Assembly (NCBI GenBank): GCA_025463985.1
Contig: JAODBM010000184.1
Span: forward strand, 1 to 64,000
Source: Acidimicrobiales bacterium
GTDB lineage: Bacteria > Actinomycetota > Acidimicrobiia > Acidimicrobiales > Iamiaceae
Direction of reading: 5' to 3'
Length of the DNA: 64,000 nucleotides
Positions 16,157 to 24,932 of this stretch are shown here, in pieces. The stretch's first letter is position 1. Every line of letters begins with the position of its first letter. The notes beneath the pieces are model-generated. The model was not told where the DNA came from, did not search any database, and saw only the letters and a list, made by a program, of their open reading frames with translations. A program made the position numbers and the translations under genes.

Positions 16157-17287
16157 ATGGGCGAGCGCGTGGCACCCGAACGGGGCCGCATGACCGCGCC
16201 CGCTCCCCCGGGCTATGACGCGTGTCGCGCCGCGCTCGACGCCGTGCTCGCCATCCGTGATCCGGAGGTCGGCAACCTCCAGGTCACCTGCGCCCACTAC
16301 GAGCTCTCGCTGCTGCTCGGTCGCCGGCTGGGCCCGGACGCGGGCGCCAACTTCCACACGTGGGCGGTGTGGGGATCACGAGAGGCCGGCACGACCATCG
16401 GCCGCCGCGACGTCGATGGGCTCACGCCGCGGATGGCCGCGCTGGGCGCCGGCGTCGGTGCGCTGCTCGGGTTCACCGGTCGTCGGCCCCGGCGAGCGCT
16501 CGTCGGCCTCGGCGTGGGGGCGGCGCTCGGTGGGCTGGCCACGCGCTTCGCGCTGCGGAACGCACGTGACCGCATCGCGCACGGCAACCGGATCGTGGTC
16601 GACGAGATCGGCGGCGCGACCGCTCGCTTCGCCACGACGTTCGCCGACGACGTCGAGCCCGACGGCGACCGGCTGCTCGACTTCCTCGCCTGGCTGCGGC
16701 CTGGTCCGGCAGCGGAAGGCGGCCAGGACGACCTCCGGCGAGCGTTCACCGCCTATTACCGCGCCGCGTTCGAGCCCGACCGTCACCGACGACACCAGCT
16801 CGTCTTCGCCGCCAACTGCATCGTCGTGGCCCACGAACACGTGCGCCTCCAGACCGACATCGCCACGGCCATGCCCCCGTTCATGCGGCGCTGGATCACG
16901 CGGACGCTGCTCGACTTCCGCGTGGGGCGCGAGGTGCTCCATGTCGCGCACGACCTGACGCCGTCGCAGGGCGCGCCCTACCCGACCACGTTGGCGAGCC
17001 TGACCGAACCGGAAGCGATCTCGGCGGTCGCGTCCTTGCGCGACGCGCGCCGTCCGGCGGGGACGTTGACCGGGAGTGGGGCGAGCGACTGGTCCGCCTT
17101 TGCGCAGCGGATGAACTACGTCGTCGAGCTCTTCCGCTCCCGCCACCTCGTGGCCGACGTGTTCGCCGAGCCTTATCCCGGCGAGATGATCGCCGTCCTG
17201 CCCAAGCTCCGCGTATCTGCCTTGTCCGCTCAACCCGAGGCACAACGACGAGTCCGGGGTACCACTGCGAAGTCGGTTGCTTCATAG
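16157..17287 (+). CDS. Conserved hypothetical protein with a Gly/Ala-rich hydrophobic segment
   Basis: 376 residues from ATG 16157, chosen because GGAGG lies 6 nt upstream; the GTG at 16142 precedes that site. The first 65 residues are helical (YELSLLLGRRLGPDAGANFHTWAVWGSREAGTTIGR); a Gly/Ala-rich membrane-like segment follows (AALGAGVGALLGFTG, ALVGLGVGAALGG), then a helical domain with FVAANCIVVAHEHVRLQTDI. I recall an actinobacterial family with the WGSREAG motif, but it has no assigned role. A short gap (25 nt) separates it from the exporter gene downstream. Confidence 0.65.
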   Translation: MGERVAPERGRMTAPAPPGYDACRAALDAVLAIRDPEVGNLQVTCAHYELSLLLGRRLGPDAGANFHTWAVWGSREAGTTIGRRDVDGLTPRMAALGAGVGALLGFTGRRPRRALVGLGVGAALGGLATRFALRNARDRIAHGNRIVVDEIGGATARFATTFADDVEPDGDRLLDFLAWLRPGPAAEGGQDDLRRAFTAYYRAAFEPDRHRRHQLVFAANCIVVAHEHVRLQTDIATAMPPFMRRWITRTLLDFRVGREVLHVAHDLTPSQGAPYPTTLASLTEPEAISAVASLRDARRPAGTLTGSGASDWSAFAQRMNYVVELFRSRHLVADVFAEPYPGEMIAVLPKLRVSALSAQPEAQRRVRGTTAKSVAS

Positions 17288-17312
17288 GACTCACTGGGTT
17301 ACGGTGCGTCGC

Positions 17313-18812
17313 ATGACACAACTGACGTCGCCGGATGCCCCAGCCCCCGCACGGCCCGCCGGACGGCTCCGTCCGCCCCGCTCCCCCGCCAAGCCGACGA
17401 CGGTCCTCATGATCCTTTGTGCTGCGGCCTTCATGGCGACGCTCGACCTTTTCATCGTCAACGTGGCGTTCCCCGACATCGGGCGCAGCTTCCACGGCGC
17501 GTCGCTGTCGGACCTCAGCTGGGTGTTGAACGCGTACGCGATCGTCTACGCCGCGCTGCTCGTGCCGCTCGGACGGCTGGCGGATCGCTACGGGCGCAAG
17601 GCGTTCTTCATCGGCGGCCTCGCCCTGTTCACGGTCGGCAGCGCGGCCTGCGCCGCCAGCCCGAACCTCTGGGGCCTGGTCGCCTTCCGGGTCCTCCAAG
17701 CGGCCGGCGCCGCGGCGTTGACCCCCACCAGCCTCGGACTTCTCCTCAACGCCACCCCGCCCGAGGCGCGGGCACGCGCCGTGCGCATCTGGGCCGCGTC
17801 GGGAGCGCTCGCCGCCGCGGTCGGGCCGGTCGTCGGCGGACTGCTGGTGCAAGCGGCGTGGCAGTGGGTGTTCATCGTGAACGTGCCGGTCGGGCTGCTC
17901 GCGATCGTCGCGACGCTCCGATCGGTGCCCGACTCGAGGGACGGGGCCGTGACGCGCGTGCCGGACCTCGTCGGCGCCGCGGTCTTGGCCGGCGCGATCG
18001 GTGCCCTCGCGCTCGGGCTGGTGAAAGGCCCCGACTGGGGTTGGTCCTCCGGGCGGGCCGTGGTGTCGTTCGCGGTGGCCGCCCTCGCCGCGCTCGTCTT
18101 CGCGCAGAGGATCCGCACCCATGCCGCTCCGGTGATCGAGCCCGCGCTGCTGCGGGTCCGGTCGTTCGTGTGGTCGAACGTCACGGCGCTGGCCTTCAGC
18201 GCCGCGTTCGGCGGATCGCTGCTCGCGGTCATCTTGTGGATGCAGAACGTGTGGCACTACAGCGCGGTGCGCACGGGGTTCGCGATCGCGCCGGGCCCGT
18301 TGCTGGTGCCGGTCTTCGCGGCGATCAGCGATCGCTTGGCCCGACGCGTCCCGGCGGGCGTCATCGCCGCCGCGGGCTGCACGCTGTCCGCCCTCGGCAG
18401 CGTGCTGGTGCTGCTGAGCGTCGGACCCCACGCCCACTACGCCGCCGAGATCCTGCCGGGCTGGCTCATCGGCGGCGCCGGCGTCGGCTTGGCCCTGCCG
18501 ACCATCATCTCCTCGGCCACCGCCGGCCTCCCGCCGGCTCGCACCGCCACCGGAAGCGCGATCGTCACGATGAGCCGCCAGATCGGCATCGTGCTCGGCA
18601 TCTCGATCCTCGTCGCCGTCCTTGGCAAGCCGGTGGGCTATGCGAACGCCCATCGGGCGTTCCAGCACGGTTGGTGGGCCATCGCCGGCGCCGCGCTCCT
18701 CGGCACGTTCACCGCGTTCGGCATGTCGCCACGACGGCGGGCCGCACCTAGCGCCGACCCGTTGCCCGTGATGGAGCCGGCCTCCGTCCTCGCGACCGGG
18801 GCCGTCCGATGA
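17313..18812 (+). CDS. MFS drug exporter, DHA2 (EmrB/QacA) family, 14-TM
   Basis: 499 residues from ATG 17313. Helix 1 has FMATLDLFIVNVAFPDIGRSF, motif A is LGRLADRYGRKAFF, and FRVLQAAGAAALTPTSLGLLL is motif C; WQWVFIVNVPVGLLAIVAT precedes helix 7. Paralogous to the exporter at 8.3-10.2 kb but shorter, and here it is followed by an overlapping thioesterase gene (ATGA) rather than a MerR regulator. Substrate unknown. Confidence 0.92.
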   Translation: MTQLTSPDAPAPARPAGRLRPPRSPAKPTTVLMILCAAAFMATLDLFIVNVAFPDIGRSFHGASLSDLSWVLNAYAIVYAALLVPLGRLADRYGRKAFFIGGLALFTVGSAACAASPNLWGLVAFRVLQAAGAAALTPTSLGLLLNATPPEARARAVRIWAASGALAAAVGPVVGGLLVQAAWQWVFIVNVPVGLLAIVATLRSVPDSRDGAVTRVPDLVGAAVLAGAIGALALGLVKGPDWGWSSGRAVVSFAVAALAALVFAQRIRTHAAPVIEPALLRVRSFVWSNVTALAFSAAFGGSLLAVILWMQNVWHYSAVRTGFAIAPGPLLVPVFAAISDRLARRVPAGVIAAAGCTLSALGSVLVLLSVGPHAHYAAEILPGWLIGGAGVGLALPTIISSATAGLPPARTATGSAIVTMSRQIGIVLGISILVAVLGKPVGYANAHRAFQHGWWAIAGAALLGTFTAFGMSPRRRAAPSADPLPVMEPASVLATGAVR

Positions 18813-19414
18813 CGGGCGAGGACGGCGTGGTCACCATGTCCCGCCGCCGCGACGTGCGCTGGGATGATCCGCTGATCGGTGCGGCCCTCGCCCGCCAGAT
18901 GAGCGGCCTCGACTACCTGCAGGCCGTGGCCGACGGGCGCATCGCCGCACCACCGGTGGCCGCCCTGCTCGGCATGAGCATCGACCGGGTCGCGCCGGGG
19001 CGGGTCGACTTCCGGCTCGACATCGGCGAGCACCTCTACAACCCGATCGGCTCGGTCCACGGCGGCATCTTCTGCACGCTGCTCGACTCGGCCATGGGCT
19101 GCGCCGCGCACACGACCCTTCCCCTCGGGCACGCCTACACGACCCTCGAGCTCAAGGTGAACCTCGTGAAGCCGCTGACGGTCGCGACGCCCTGGGTCGT
19201 GGCCGAGGGTGAGGTCCTCAGCGCCGGCCGTCGCGTCGTGACCGGCAGCGGCCGCATCGTCGGTCCCGATGGCGCGCTGTACGCCCACGCCACCACCACC
19301 TGCCTGGTCTTCCCGGTCGATCCCCCATCCGCCGACCCTGCCGCGAGCGTGGCGCCGGCGCCGCCAGCAGGGCTGCGAGGGTTCAGTCGGGGCGATGGAC
19401 GCGGATCGCGATGA
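18809..19414 (+). CDS. PaaI-type hotdog thioesterase
   Basis: 201 residues; ATG overlaps the exporter stop. The hotdog core is at residues 45-170 (LLGMSIDRVAPGRVDFRLDIGEHLYNPIGSVHGGIFCTLLDSAMGCAA, TTLELKVNLVKPLT, TGSGRIVGPDGALYAHATTTCLVF). The HGG motif with a downstream acidic Asp (LDSAMG) is the PaaI pattern for acyl-CoA hydrolysis. The last 32 nt overlap a convergent gene, and the final 30 residues are a low-complexity tail of no clear family. Confidence 0.88.
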   Translation: MTGEDGVVTMSRRRDVRWDDPLIGAALARQMSGLDYLQAVADGRIAAPPVAALLGMSIDRVAPGRVDFRLDIGEHLYNPIGSVHGGIFCTLLDSAMGCAAHTTLPLGHAYTTLELKVNLVKPLTVATPWVVAEGEVLSAGRRVVTGSGRIVGPDGALYAHATTTCLVFPVDPPSADPAASVAPAPPAGLRGFSRGDGRGSR

Positions 19415-19856
19415 CCGTCTCGCCCGGGACTCGGGAGCAGCGCAGCTCCAGCGACCGGTCGAACCCGCCGCCGGAGCCAGGGGTGGCTTTTGCCGGCAGC
19501 TGGAAGGCGGTGGCGTCACAGGGGATGGTCATGGCCGCCGCTCGTTGCCCGTAGGCACCGAGGACTTCGGACCACACCGTCTTGGGGGCGCCCCGGAACG
19601 CGAACGTGCGGTCTACGTCGAACGCCGAGCTCGATGATTCGAGGCGACGCGCGCCGGCGGGAAGGTTGGCAACCATCTCGTCGGCCGCCTGCACCAAGAG
19701 CTTCGTCTGCCCGTTGGACGCGCCCGGATTGAGGTAGCGCACGCCCAGCAGCGCGACCGCGATCAGGCCGCCGACGAGCGCGAGGACCGCCACGGTCGTG
19801 ACCACGCGACGCGCCAGCGTGGGGAGCAGCTCGAACGGCGGATCACTGCCCCGCAT
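19383..19856 (-). CDS. Single-pass membrane protein with exported domain
   Basis: 157 residues from ATG 19856; the upstream extension in the ORF track is basic and unlikely. A short cytosolic start (MRGSDPPFELLPTLARRV) leads into one hydrophobic helix (VTTVAVLALVGGLIAVALLGV), then an exported domain with paired cysteines (IPCDATAF and LELRCSRVP) that may form a disulfide. Function unknown. The 3' end overlaps the thioesterase by 32 nt. Directly upstream on this strand is the tandem hairpin repeat. Confidence 0.65.
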   Translation of the reverse strand: MRGSDPPFELLPTLARRVVTTVAVLALVGGLIAVALLGVRYLNPGASNGQTKLLVQAADEMVANLPAGARRLESSSSAFDVDRTFAFRGAPKTVWSEVLGAYGQRAAAMTIPCDATAFQLPAKATPGSGGGFDRSLELRCSRVPGETVIAIRVHRPD

Positions 19857-19935
19857 CGCCGAACGCTGCCCGCGCCATTCGCCCCACGCGCGGGACGTTA
19901 CCGCCCGCCGACAGCGCTGACCCGCCACACCCCAC

Positions 19936-20070
19936 CCCCGAACTGGGCGGGGTTGCGGTCGCCGGGACCGCCGAGTCCCCGCCCAGTTCCAGATGGGGGG
20001 CCACCCAACCCCGAACTGGGCGGGAGTGCGGTCGCCGGGACAGCCGAGTCCCCGCCCAGTTCCAGCGGGG
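19936..20070. repeat. Tandem double-hairpin REP/BIME-like element
   Basis: Two copies of one unit about 73 nt apart. Copy 1 has perfect arms GAACTGGGCGGGG (19940-19952) and CCCCGCCCAGTTC (19977-19989); copy 2 has GAACTGGGCGGG (20013-20024) and CCCGCCCAGTTC (20051-20062). The loop of each holds a second small hairpin (GCGGTC/GACCGC, perfect in copy 1 and broken by one change in copy 2). C-runs before the left arm face G-runs after the right arm. It lies between divergent genes and resembles the REP/BIME elements mobilised by RAYT transposases; no such transposase is in the window. Confidence 0.85.
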
Positions 20071-20110
20071 GGTGGTGGACGACCGGCGAGGGATGACGCA
20101 GGATGGCCCG

Positions 20111-20830
20111 ATGGCGGAGGCCGTGGGGGCTGAGAACCGGGTCGAGCGGCCGTCCACGAGGCGCACCGCCGCGCTGATCGTCGCGGGAATCGTGGCCGGC
20201 CTGGCGGTGGTGGCCCTGCTGGTCGTGACCGTCGCGTTCGACCGATACACGATCCCCAGCCAATCGATGGTGCCGACGGTCGGGCCCGGTGGGTCGGTCC
20301 TGACCCGCCCTTCGTCCGGCCGCGGTCTTCATCGCGGCGACATCATCGTGCTGCGACCACCGCTGTCGCTGGGCCGGTCGCTCGGGGTCGACCAGGTGAT
20401 CGGCCGCGTCGTCGCCATCGAGGGCGACACCGTCTCCGCGACCGGTGGCCACCTCCAGATCAACGGTGCGGATGCCAACGAGGCGTACCTCCCGAGCGGC
20501 ATCACGACGCCGGACATCCCGCAGACGCCCGTGCCCGCCGCGCACGTGTACGTGCTCGGTGACAACCGGACGAACTCCCAAGGGTCCCGGATCTTCGGGC
20601 CGGTGCCGTTCGCGAGCGTGAACGCTCGGGTCGTGCGGATCGGCGCGCCGAGCAGCATGGCCATGCTCGGCGGAACGCTGGTGCTCTGCCTGCCGCTGAT
20701 CTTCCTGCTCGCCGCCCGTCGACGGTCTCGACGGCAGGGCCGGGAACCGAGGCGCGGCCGCGAGCGGCGCGAGCGATCCGAGTACGCCGACTGGGCCGAA
20801 GCACGGCGATCGGAGCGCCGCCGGAGCTGA
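20111..20830 (+). CDS. Type I signal peptidase-like protein (S26), catalytic lysine replaced
   Basis: 239 residues from ATG 20111 (AGGA 7 nt upstream); 20093 and 20072 are weaker starts. An N-terminal anchor (AALIVAGIVAGLAVVALLVVTV) is followed by the nucleophile box IPSQSMVPTV with the catalytic serine, then RGDIIVLRPP and a box-E-like GDNRTNSQGSRIFGPV. The dyad lysine expected in an IKRV-type motif reads VIGRVVAIEGD (Lys to Gly), and the aspartate of SxDSR is Gly. A second helix (LVLCLPLIFLLAA) and a basic tail follow. It has the fold and the serine, but normal peptidase chemistry is uncertain. Confidence 0.85.
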   Translation: MAEAVGAENRVERPSTRRTAALIVAGIVAGLAVVALLVVTVAFDRYTIPSQSMVPTVGPGGSVLTRPSSGRGLHRGDIIVLRPPLSLGRSLGVDQVIGRVVAIEGDTVSATGGHLQINGADANEAYLPSGITTPDIPQTPVPAAHVYVLGDNRTNSQGSRIFGPVPFASVNARVVRIGAPSSMAMLGGTLVLCLPLIFLLAARRRSRRQGREPRRGRERRERSEYADWAEARRSERRRS

Positions 20831-21017
20831 TCGGCGCGATCCGGCGCCGATCTATCGTCGAAACCCATCAACGGGCCCGCCGAAGCTTGCGCAAAACGCC
20901 CTAATACGCCGAAACCCTGCAAAACACTCGAGTCGGGGAATGCGGGTATTCTTTTGTTTACCTGGGCTGAACCGCTTCTTTGCGTGAATAGCCGATGAAT
21001 GGACTAGACATCGGCCG
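20831..21017. promoter_or_regulatory. AT-richer gap upstream of LysR gene
   Basis: This 187-nt gap is visibly richer in A/T than its surroundings (for example around 20930-20970 with TATTCTTTTGTTTACC). It probably holds the promoter of the downstream LysR gene. No clear dyad, terminator or small ORF was seen. Confidence 0.3.
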
Positions 21018-21902
21018 ATGGATCTTCGGCAGCTGGAATGCTTCTTAGCGGTCGCAGACACCCTGCATTTCGGGCATGCGGCGGAGCAGCTCCACCTGGC
21101 CCAGCCCACGGTGAGCGAGTCCGTTCGCCGGCTGGAGCGCGAGGTCGGCGGCCCGTTGTTCGATCGGACGACGCGCAACGTCACGCTGACGGCGCTCGGT
21201 GTCGCGTTCCGCGGCGAGGCCGATGCCGCCTATCGCCGGGTGCAGGACGCCTACACCACGGGCCGAATCCTGGCGCAGCGTCGACCCGAAGCCTGCTTCG
21301 TCGGGCACGCCATGGACGTGAGCGAGAACATCCTCCGACTCGTGCCGGAGATGGGCCGGCGGTGCCCCGAGATCGTGCTCACCCTGCAGTACATGTCGAC
21401 GATGCAGCAGCTCGAATCGTTGCGGCGGCGACGGTTGCAGTTGGGTGTGTGCTGGCAGCCCGACCTCAGCGGTGAGCTCGTGGCGATGCCGATGGGCGAG
21501 GCCACACTGCTCGCCGTCGTCCCGGCCGATCATCCCCTGGCCGACCACGAGGAGATACCGCTTGCGCTGCTGGCGACCGAGCCGTTGATCGGCTGGCCGC
21601 GCGAGCTGCACCCGGGCATGTACGACCGCTTCGCGAACGCCATGGACGCGCTCGGTGAACCGTGGGCGTTGGTGGGCACGACGGTGGGGTTCGACAACGT
21701 CGCTTCTCGGGTGCTGGCCGGGCATGGGGTGGGCGTCGTGCCGGGCCCGGCCGTGGGCGAATCGCGGGTGCCGACCCTGGCGTACATCCCGGTCACGGAT
21801 GGACCAGCGTTCGAGCGCGTCGCAGTGTGGCGCCGGGGCGAGACCAACCCCGCGGTGCCGGTGCTCGTGGACTTGATGTCGGAGGCGTTCGCTCCCTGCT
21901 GA
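21018..21902 (+). CDS. LysR-family transcriptional regulator
   Basis: 294 residues. The N-terminal winged helix is canonical (MDLRQLECFLAVADTLHFGHAAEQLHLAQPTVSESVRRLEREVGGPLFDRTTRNVTLT), and the C-terminal periplasmic-binding-like effector domain spans about 90-290. It is transcribed toward the catabolic island, 128 nt before the ABC ATPase gene, and may regulate that gene. No divergent partner, which is less usual for LysR proteins. Effector unknown. Confidence 0.92.
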   Translation: MDLRQLECFLAVADTLHFGHAAEQLHLAQPTVSESVRRLEREVGGPLFDRTTRNVTLTALGVAFRGEADAAYRRVQDAYTTGRILAQRRPEACFVGHAMDVSENILRLVPEMGRRCPEIVLTLQYMSTMQQLESLRRRRLQLGVCWQPDLSGELVAMPMGEATLLAVVPADHPLADHEEIPLALLATEPLIGWPRELHPGMYDRFANAMDALGEPWALVGTTVGFDNVASRVLAGHGVGVVPGPAVGESRVPTLAYIPVTDGPAFERVAVWRRGETNPAVPVLVDLMSEAFAPC

Positions 21903-22029
21903 TCGGGCCCGGACGTTCATCGCGGATCGCTATGGATCCCGAAACCTTCGACCTTGTTGGCCACGAGCCCCTCGGCTCATGCTGGCTCGGACGCGGCAAT
22001 CCTGCCGTCGCAGACCGAGGTCGAGCGTC

Positions 22030-22833
22030 ATGACGGAGCCGAGTGCCGACGGCGAGCAGGCGGTCGCCGACCCGCCACCTCCGGTGCTGCGCGCCGAGGG
22101 CATCACCGTCCGCTACGGCGGCATCGCGGCACTGTCCGACGTGAGCTTCGACCTCGACGCCGGCTCATGTCGCGGGTTGATCGGCCCGAATGGTGCCGGC
22201 AAGACGACCCTGTTCGACGTGCTGTCGGGCATGTGCTCGACCTCGTCGGGCACGGTGACGTTGCTGGGTCACGACATCGGTCGGCGGTCGTCGGCCTGGC
22301 GGGCCCGCCACGGCATGCGCCGGACCTTCCAGCGCCAGCAGATCTTCGGTCAGCTCAGCGTGGAAGCCAACGTGCTGGTCGCTTTGGAGTGGCAAGGCGG
22401 CGGCGGCGGCATCGCCGCGGACATGCTGCGCGCGCCGTCGCGACGCCGCCGCGAGGTCGAGCGGCTGGCGCGGGCCGACGAGGTGATCGAGCTGTGCGGG
22501 CTCGGGCCGCTCCGGAGCCAGCTGGCGGGCCGCCTGCCGATCGGCCAGGCCCGGATGGTGGAGATGGCCCGCGCGATCGTCGACGACCCGAAGGTCTTGC
22601 TCCTCGACGAGCCCACGTCCGGGCTGGACCCGGCCGAGGTCGAGCGCTGCGCGGGCCTCTTGCGGTCGATGCGCGCCGCGGGCTGCGCGATCGCGCTCGT
22701 CGAGCACGACATCGGGTTCGTCATGCGCGAGTGCGACCGGATCATGGTCCTCGAAGTCGGTCAGGTCATCGCCGACGGCCCGCCGGACACGATCGCAAAC
22801 GACCCTCGGGTCAGCGCCGCCTACCTCGGTTGA
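22030..22833 (+). CDS. LivG-type ABC transporter ATP-binding protein, orphan
   Basis: 267 residues from ATG 22030. Walker A GPNGAGKTT is at residue 57, the Q-loop region is RRTFQRQQIFGQLSVEANVLVAL, the signature is variant LPIGQARMVEMARAI, and Walker B is VLLLDEPTSGLD. The C-terminal ALVEHDIGFVMRECDRIMVLEVGQVIADG is LivG-like (branched-chain amino acid/HAAT family). No permease or LivF gene is adjacent, whereas the permease/LivF fusion 24 kb downstream has no LivG; the two may assemble. Signature serine is missing (LPIGQ for LSxGQ), as in some LivG proteins. Confidence 0.88.
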   Translation: MTEPSADGEQAVADPPPPVLRAEGITVRYGGIAALSDVSFDLDAGSCRGLIGPNGAGKTTLFDVLSGMCSTSSGTVTLLGHDIGRRSSAWRARHGMRRTFQRQQIFGQLSVEANVLVALEWQGGGGGIAADMLRAPSRRRREVERLARADEVIELCGLGPLRSQLAGRLPIGQARMVEMARAIVDDPKVLLLDEPTSGLDPAEVERCAGLLRSMRAAGCAIALVEHDIGFVMRECDRIMVLEVGQVIADGPPDTIANDPRVSAAYLG

Positions 22834-22903
22834 CGGCACGTCTCTCGCGTCACCATTTGGGTCGCCCGTTCATCGCTTCGTCAACACCTTTGGAGAGCAT
22901 CGA

Positions 22904-24097
22904 GTGAAGGACTTCCCCAAGATCATCTCGGTCGACGATCACGTGATCGAGCCGCCGCACGTCTGGCAGGACCGGCTTCCGAAGAAGTATCTCGACGTGG
23001 GGCCGCGCATCGTGAAGGCGCCCCTCGGCGAGTACACGTTCGTCGGCGGCAAGGCCGCGTTCCGCGTCGGCGGCCCCGACGACGGGCCCGACGTCGACTG
23101 GTGGTTCTACGAGGACCTGCGCCGGCCATTGCTGCGCCTCGATGCGGCCGCCGGGTACCCCCGCGACGAGATCGACCTGCGGGCTATCACGTATCAAGAC
23201 ATGCTGCCGGGCGCGTGGCAGGTCGAGCCCCGCCTCAAGGACATGGACACGAACTGGACCGAAGCGCAGATGTGCTTCCCGACGTTTCCGAGGTTCTGCG
23301 GCCAGACCTTCACCGAGGCCAAGGACCGAGAGCTCGCGCTGCTGTGCGTCAAGGCCTACAACGATTGGATGGTCGACGAGTGGTGCGGACCGTCGGGCGG
23401 CCGGCTGATCCCGCTGATCATCATGCCGCTGTGGGACGCCGAGCTGTGCGCCCAGGAGATCTACCGCAACGCCGCCCGCGGGGTGCGTGCCACCTGCTTC
23501 TCCGAGATCCCTGCCTACCTCGGCCTGCCGTCGATGCACGGCAACGACTGGGACCCGTTCCTGCGCGCGTGCGAGGAGACGGGCACCGTCATCAACATGC
23601 ACATCGGGTCGAGCTCGAAGATGCCCTCGACGTCGGCGGACGCGCCGCCGGCCGTCGGTTCGAGCCTCACGTTTGCCAACGCCTGCTTCTCGCTCGTGGA
23701 CTGGCTGCTGTCGGGGGTCTTCACCCGGTTCCCGAAGCTCACGATCGCCTATTCCGAGGGCCAGATCGGCTGGATCCCCTACATCCTCCATCGCGCCGAC
23801 GTGGTCTGGCAGGAGAACCGCGCGTGGGGCGGGGTGGCCGACCGGGTGTTCGAGCCGCCGAGCGAGCTGTTCTCACGGCACGTCTACGGCTGCTTCTTCG
23901 ACGATCCCCACGGCCTGCGCTCCCTCGACGAGATCGGCGCCACGCGGGTCACGTTCGAGAGCGACTACCCGCACTCCGACAGCACCTGGCCCAACACGCG
24001 CCAGGTCGCGGAGGAGCAGACCAAGCACCTCGACGACGCCACGATCGAGCTGCTCATGCGGGGCAACGCGATCCGCATGCTCGGCCTCGACCTGTGA
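22904..24097 (+). CDS. Amidohydrolase-2 family metal-dependent hydrolase
   Basis: 397 residues from GTG 22904 with a GGAG-containing site upstream. The metal-ligand pattern of amidohydrolase-2 is seen: SVDDHVIEPPHVW (D-x-H), NMHIGSS (His), and FESDYPHSDSTWP (Asp) near residue 365. In catabolic clusters this family decarboxylates or hydrolyses ring-cleavage or CoA-derived intermediates. It opens the long catabolic island and is followed by a convergent SDR gene with only 1 nt between. Confidence 0.88.
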   Translation: MKDFPKIISVDDHVIEPPHVWQDRLPKKYLDVGPRIVKAPLGEYTFVGGKAAFRVGGPDDGPDVDWWFYEDLRRPLLRLDAAAGYPRDEIDLRAITYQDMLPGAWQVEPRLKDMDTNWTEAQMCFPTFPRFCGQTFTEAKDRELALLCVKAYNDWMVDEWCGPSGGRLIPLIIMPLWDAELCAQEIYRNAARGVRATCFSEIPAYLGLPSMHGNDWDPFLRACEETGTVINMHIGSSSKMPSTSADAPPAVGSSLTFANACFSLVDWLLSGVFTRFPKLTIAYSEGQIGWIPYILHRADVVWQENRAWGGVADRVFEPPSELFSRHVYGCFFDDPHGLRSLDEIGATRVTFESDYPHSDSTWPNTRQVAEEQTKHLDDATIELLMRGNAIRMLGLDL

Positions 24098-24098
24098 G

Positions 24099-24932
24099 CT
24101 AGGCGGGCGGCCCGGCGTCGAGGATGGCGTCGAGCCGCGCCTGCATCTGCGGGGCGTATTGGGTGTGGGGCAGCACCCAGAACCGCTCGTTGCGGATCGC
24201 GTCCACGACCATCTCGGCGATGACCGCCGGGTCGGTGCCGGCGGCGATGCCCGTCCGATAGCGCTCCTCCAACGCGACCTCTTCTGCCGACGGTGGCGAC
24301 GTGGCCTCGTCGCTCGTCCAGCGGCTCGGCCGATGCCGGGGCGCGGCAAGGATGTCCGTGCGCACGAAGCCGGGGCACAGGACCGACACCCCGATCGGTG
24401 CCTGGATCTCGGCGAGGTCCAGCGCCAGCGATTCGGACAGCGCGACGACCGCGGACTTGGACGTGTTGTACAGCGCCGACCTCGCTCCCGGGAGCAAGCC
24501 GGCGATGGAAGCGGTGTTCACGATGTGCCCGCCGCCCTGCTCGAGCATCAGCGGCACGAACGTGGCCGCCGAGCGCACGACGCTCCACAGGTTCACCCCG
24601 AGCAGCCACTCCCAGTCCGCCTCGGAGCGCTCCCAGACGAGCCCGCGGATGCCGACCCCGGCGTTGTTGCAGACGACGTCGACCACACCCCAGGCCTCGA
24701 TCGCGACATCGGCCACCGTGCGCATCGCCGCCGGGTCCGACACGTCGACCGCCAGCGCGACCACAGCAGCGCCCCGCTCGCGGAGCGCCTCGGCCACCAC
24801 GTCCAGCGGCGCGGCGTCGATGTCGACGAGCACCACCCGCATCCCCTCGGCCACGAACCGCTCGGCCAGCCCGCGACCGATGCCGCTGGCCGCGCCAGTG
24901 ACCACCGCGACGCGGGAGCGCAGATCCTTCAC
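24099..24932 (-). CDS. Short-chain dehydrogenase/reductase
   Basis: 277 residues, classical SDR: VVTGAASGIGRGLAERF, NNAGVGIRGLVWE, and catalytic YNTSKSA with Ser in NTASIAG. An extra segment of about 25 residues with HRPSRWTSDEATSPP sits in the substrate-binding lobe. First of a three-gene minus-strand run (SDR, SnoaL-like, SDR) with ATGA overlaps between genes; transcription starts at the downstream SDR end. Substrate unknown, an alcohol or ketone of the catabolic pathway is likely. Confidence 0.9.
   Translation of the reverse strand: MKDLRSRVAVVTGAASGIGRGLAERFVAEGMRVVLVDIDAAPLDVVAEALRERGAAVVALAVDVSDPAAMRTVADVAIEAWGVVDVVCNNAGVGIRGLVWERSEADWEWLLGVNLWSVVRSAATFVPLMLEQGGGHIVNTASIAGLLPGARSALYNTSKSAVVALSESLALDLAEIQAPIGVSVLCPGFVRTDILAAPRHRPSRWTSDEATSPPSAEEVALEERYRTGIAAGTDPAVIAEMVVDAIRNERFWVLPHTQYAPQMQARLDAILDAGPPA

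Noticed and set aside
20831-21017. Horizontally acquired fragment because of lower GC
   Set aside because: Only 187 nt, with no coding frame, and next to a LysR promoter; AT-rich promoters are the simpler explanation.
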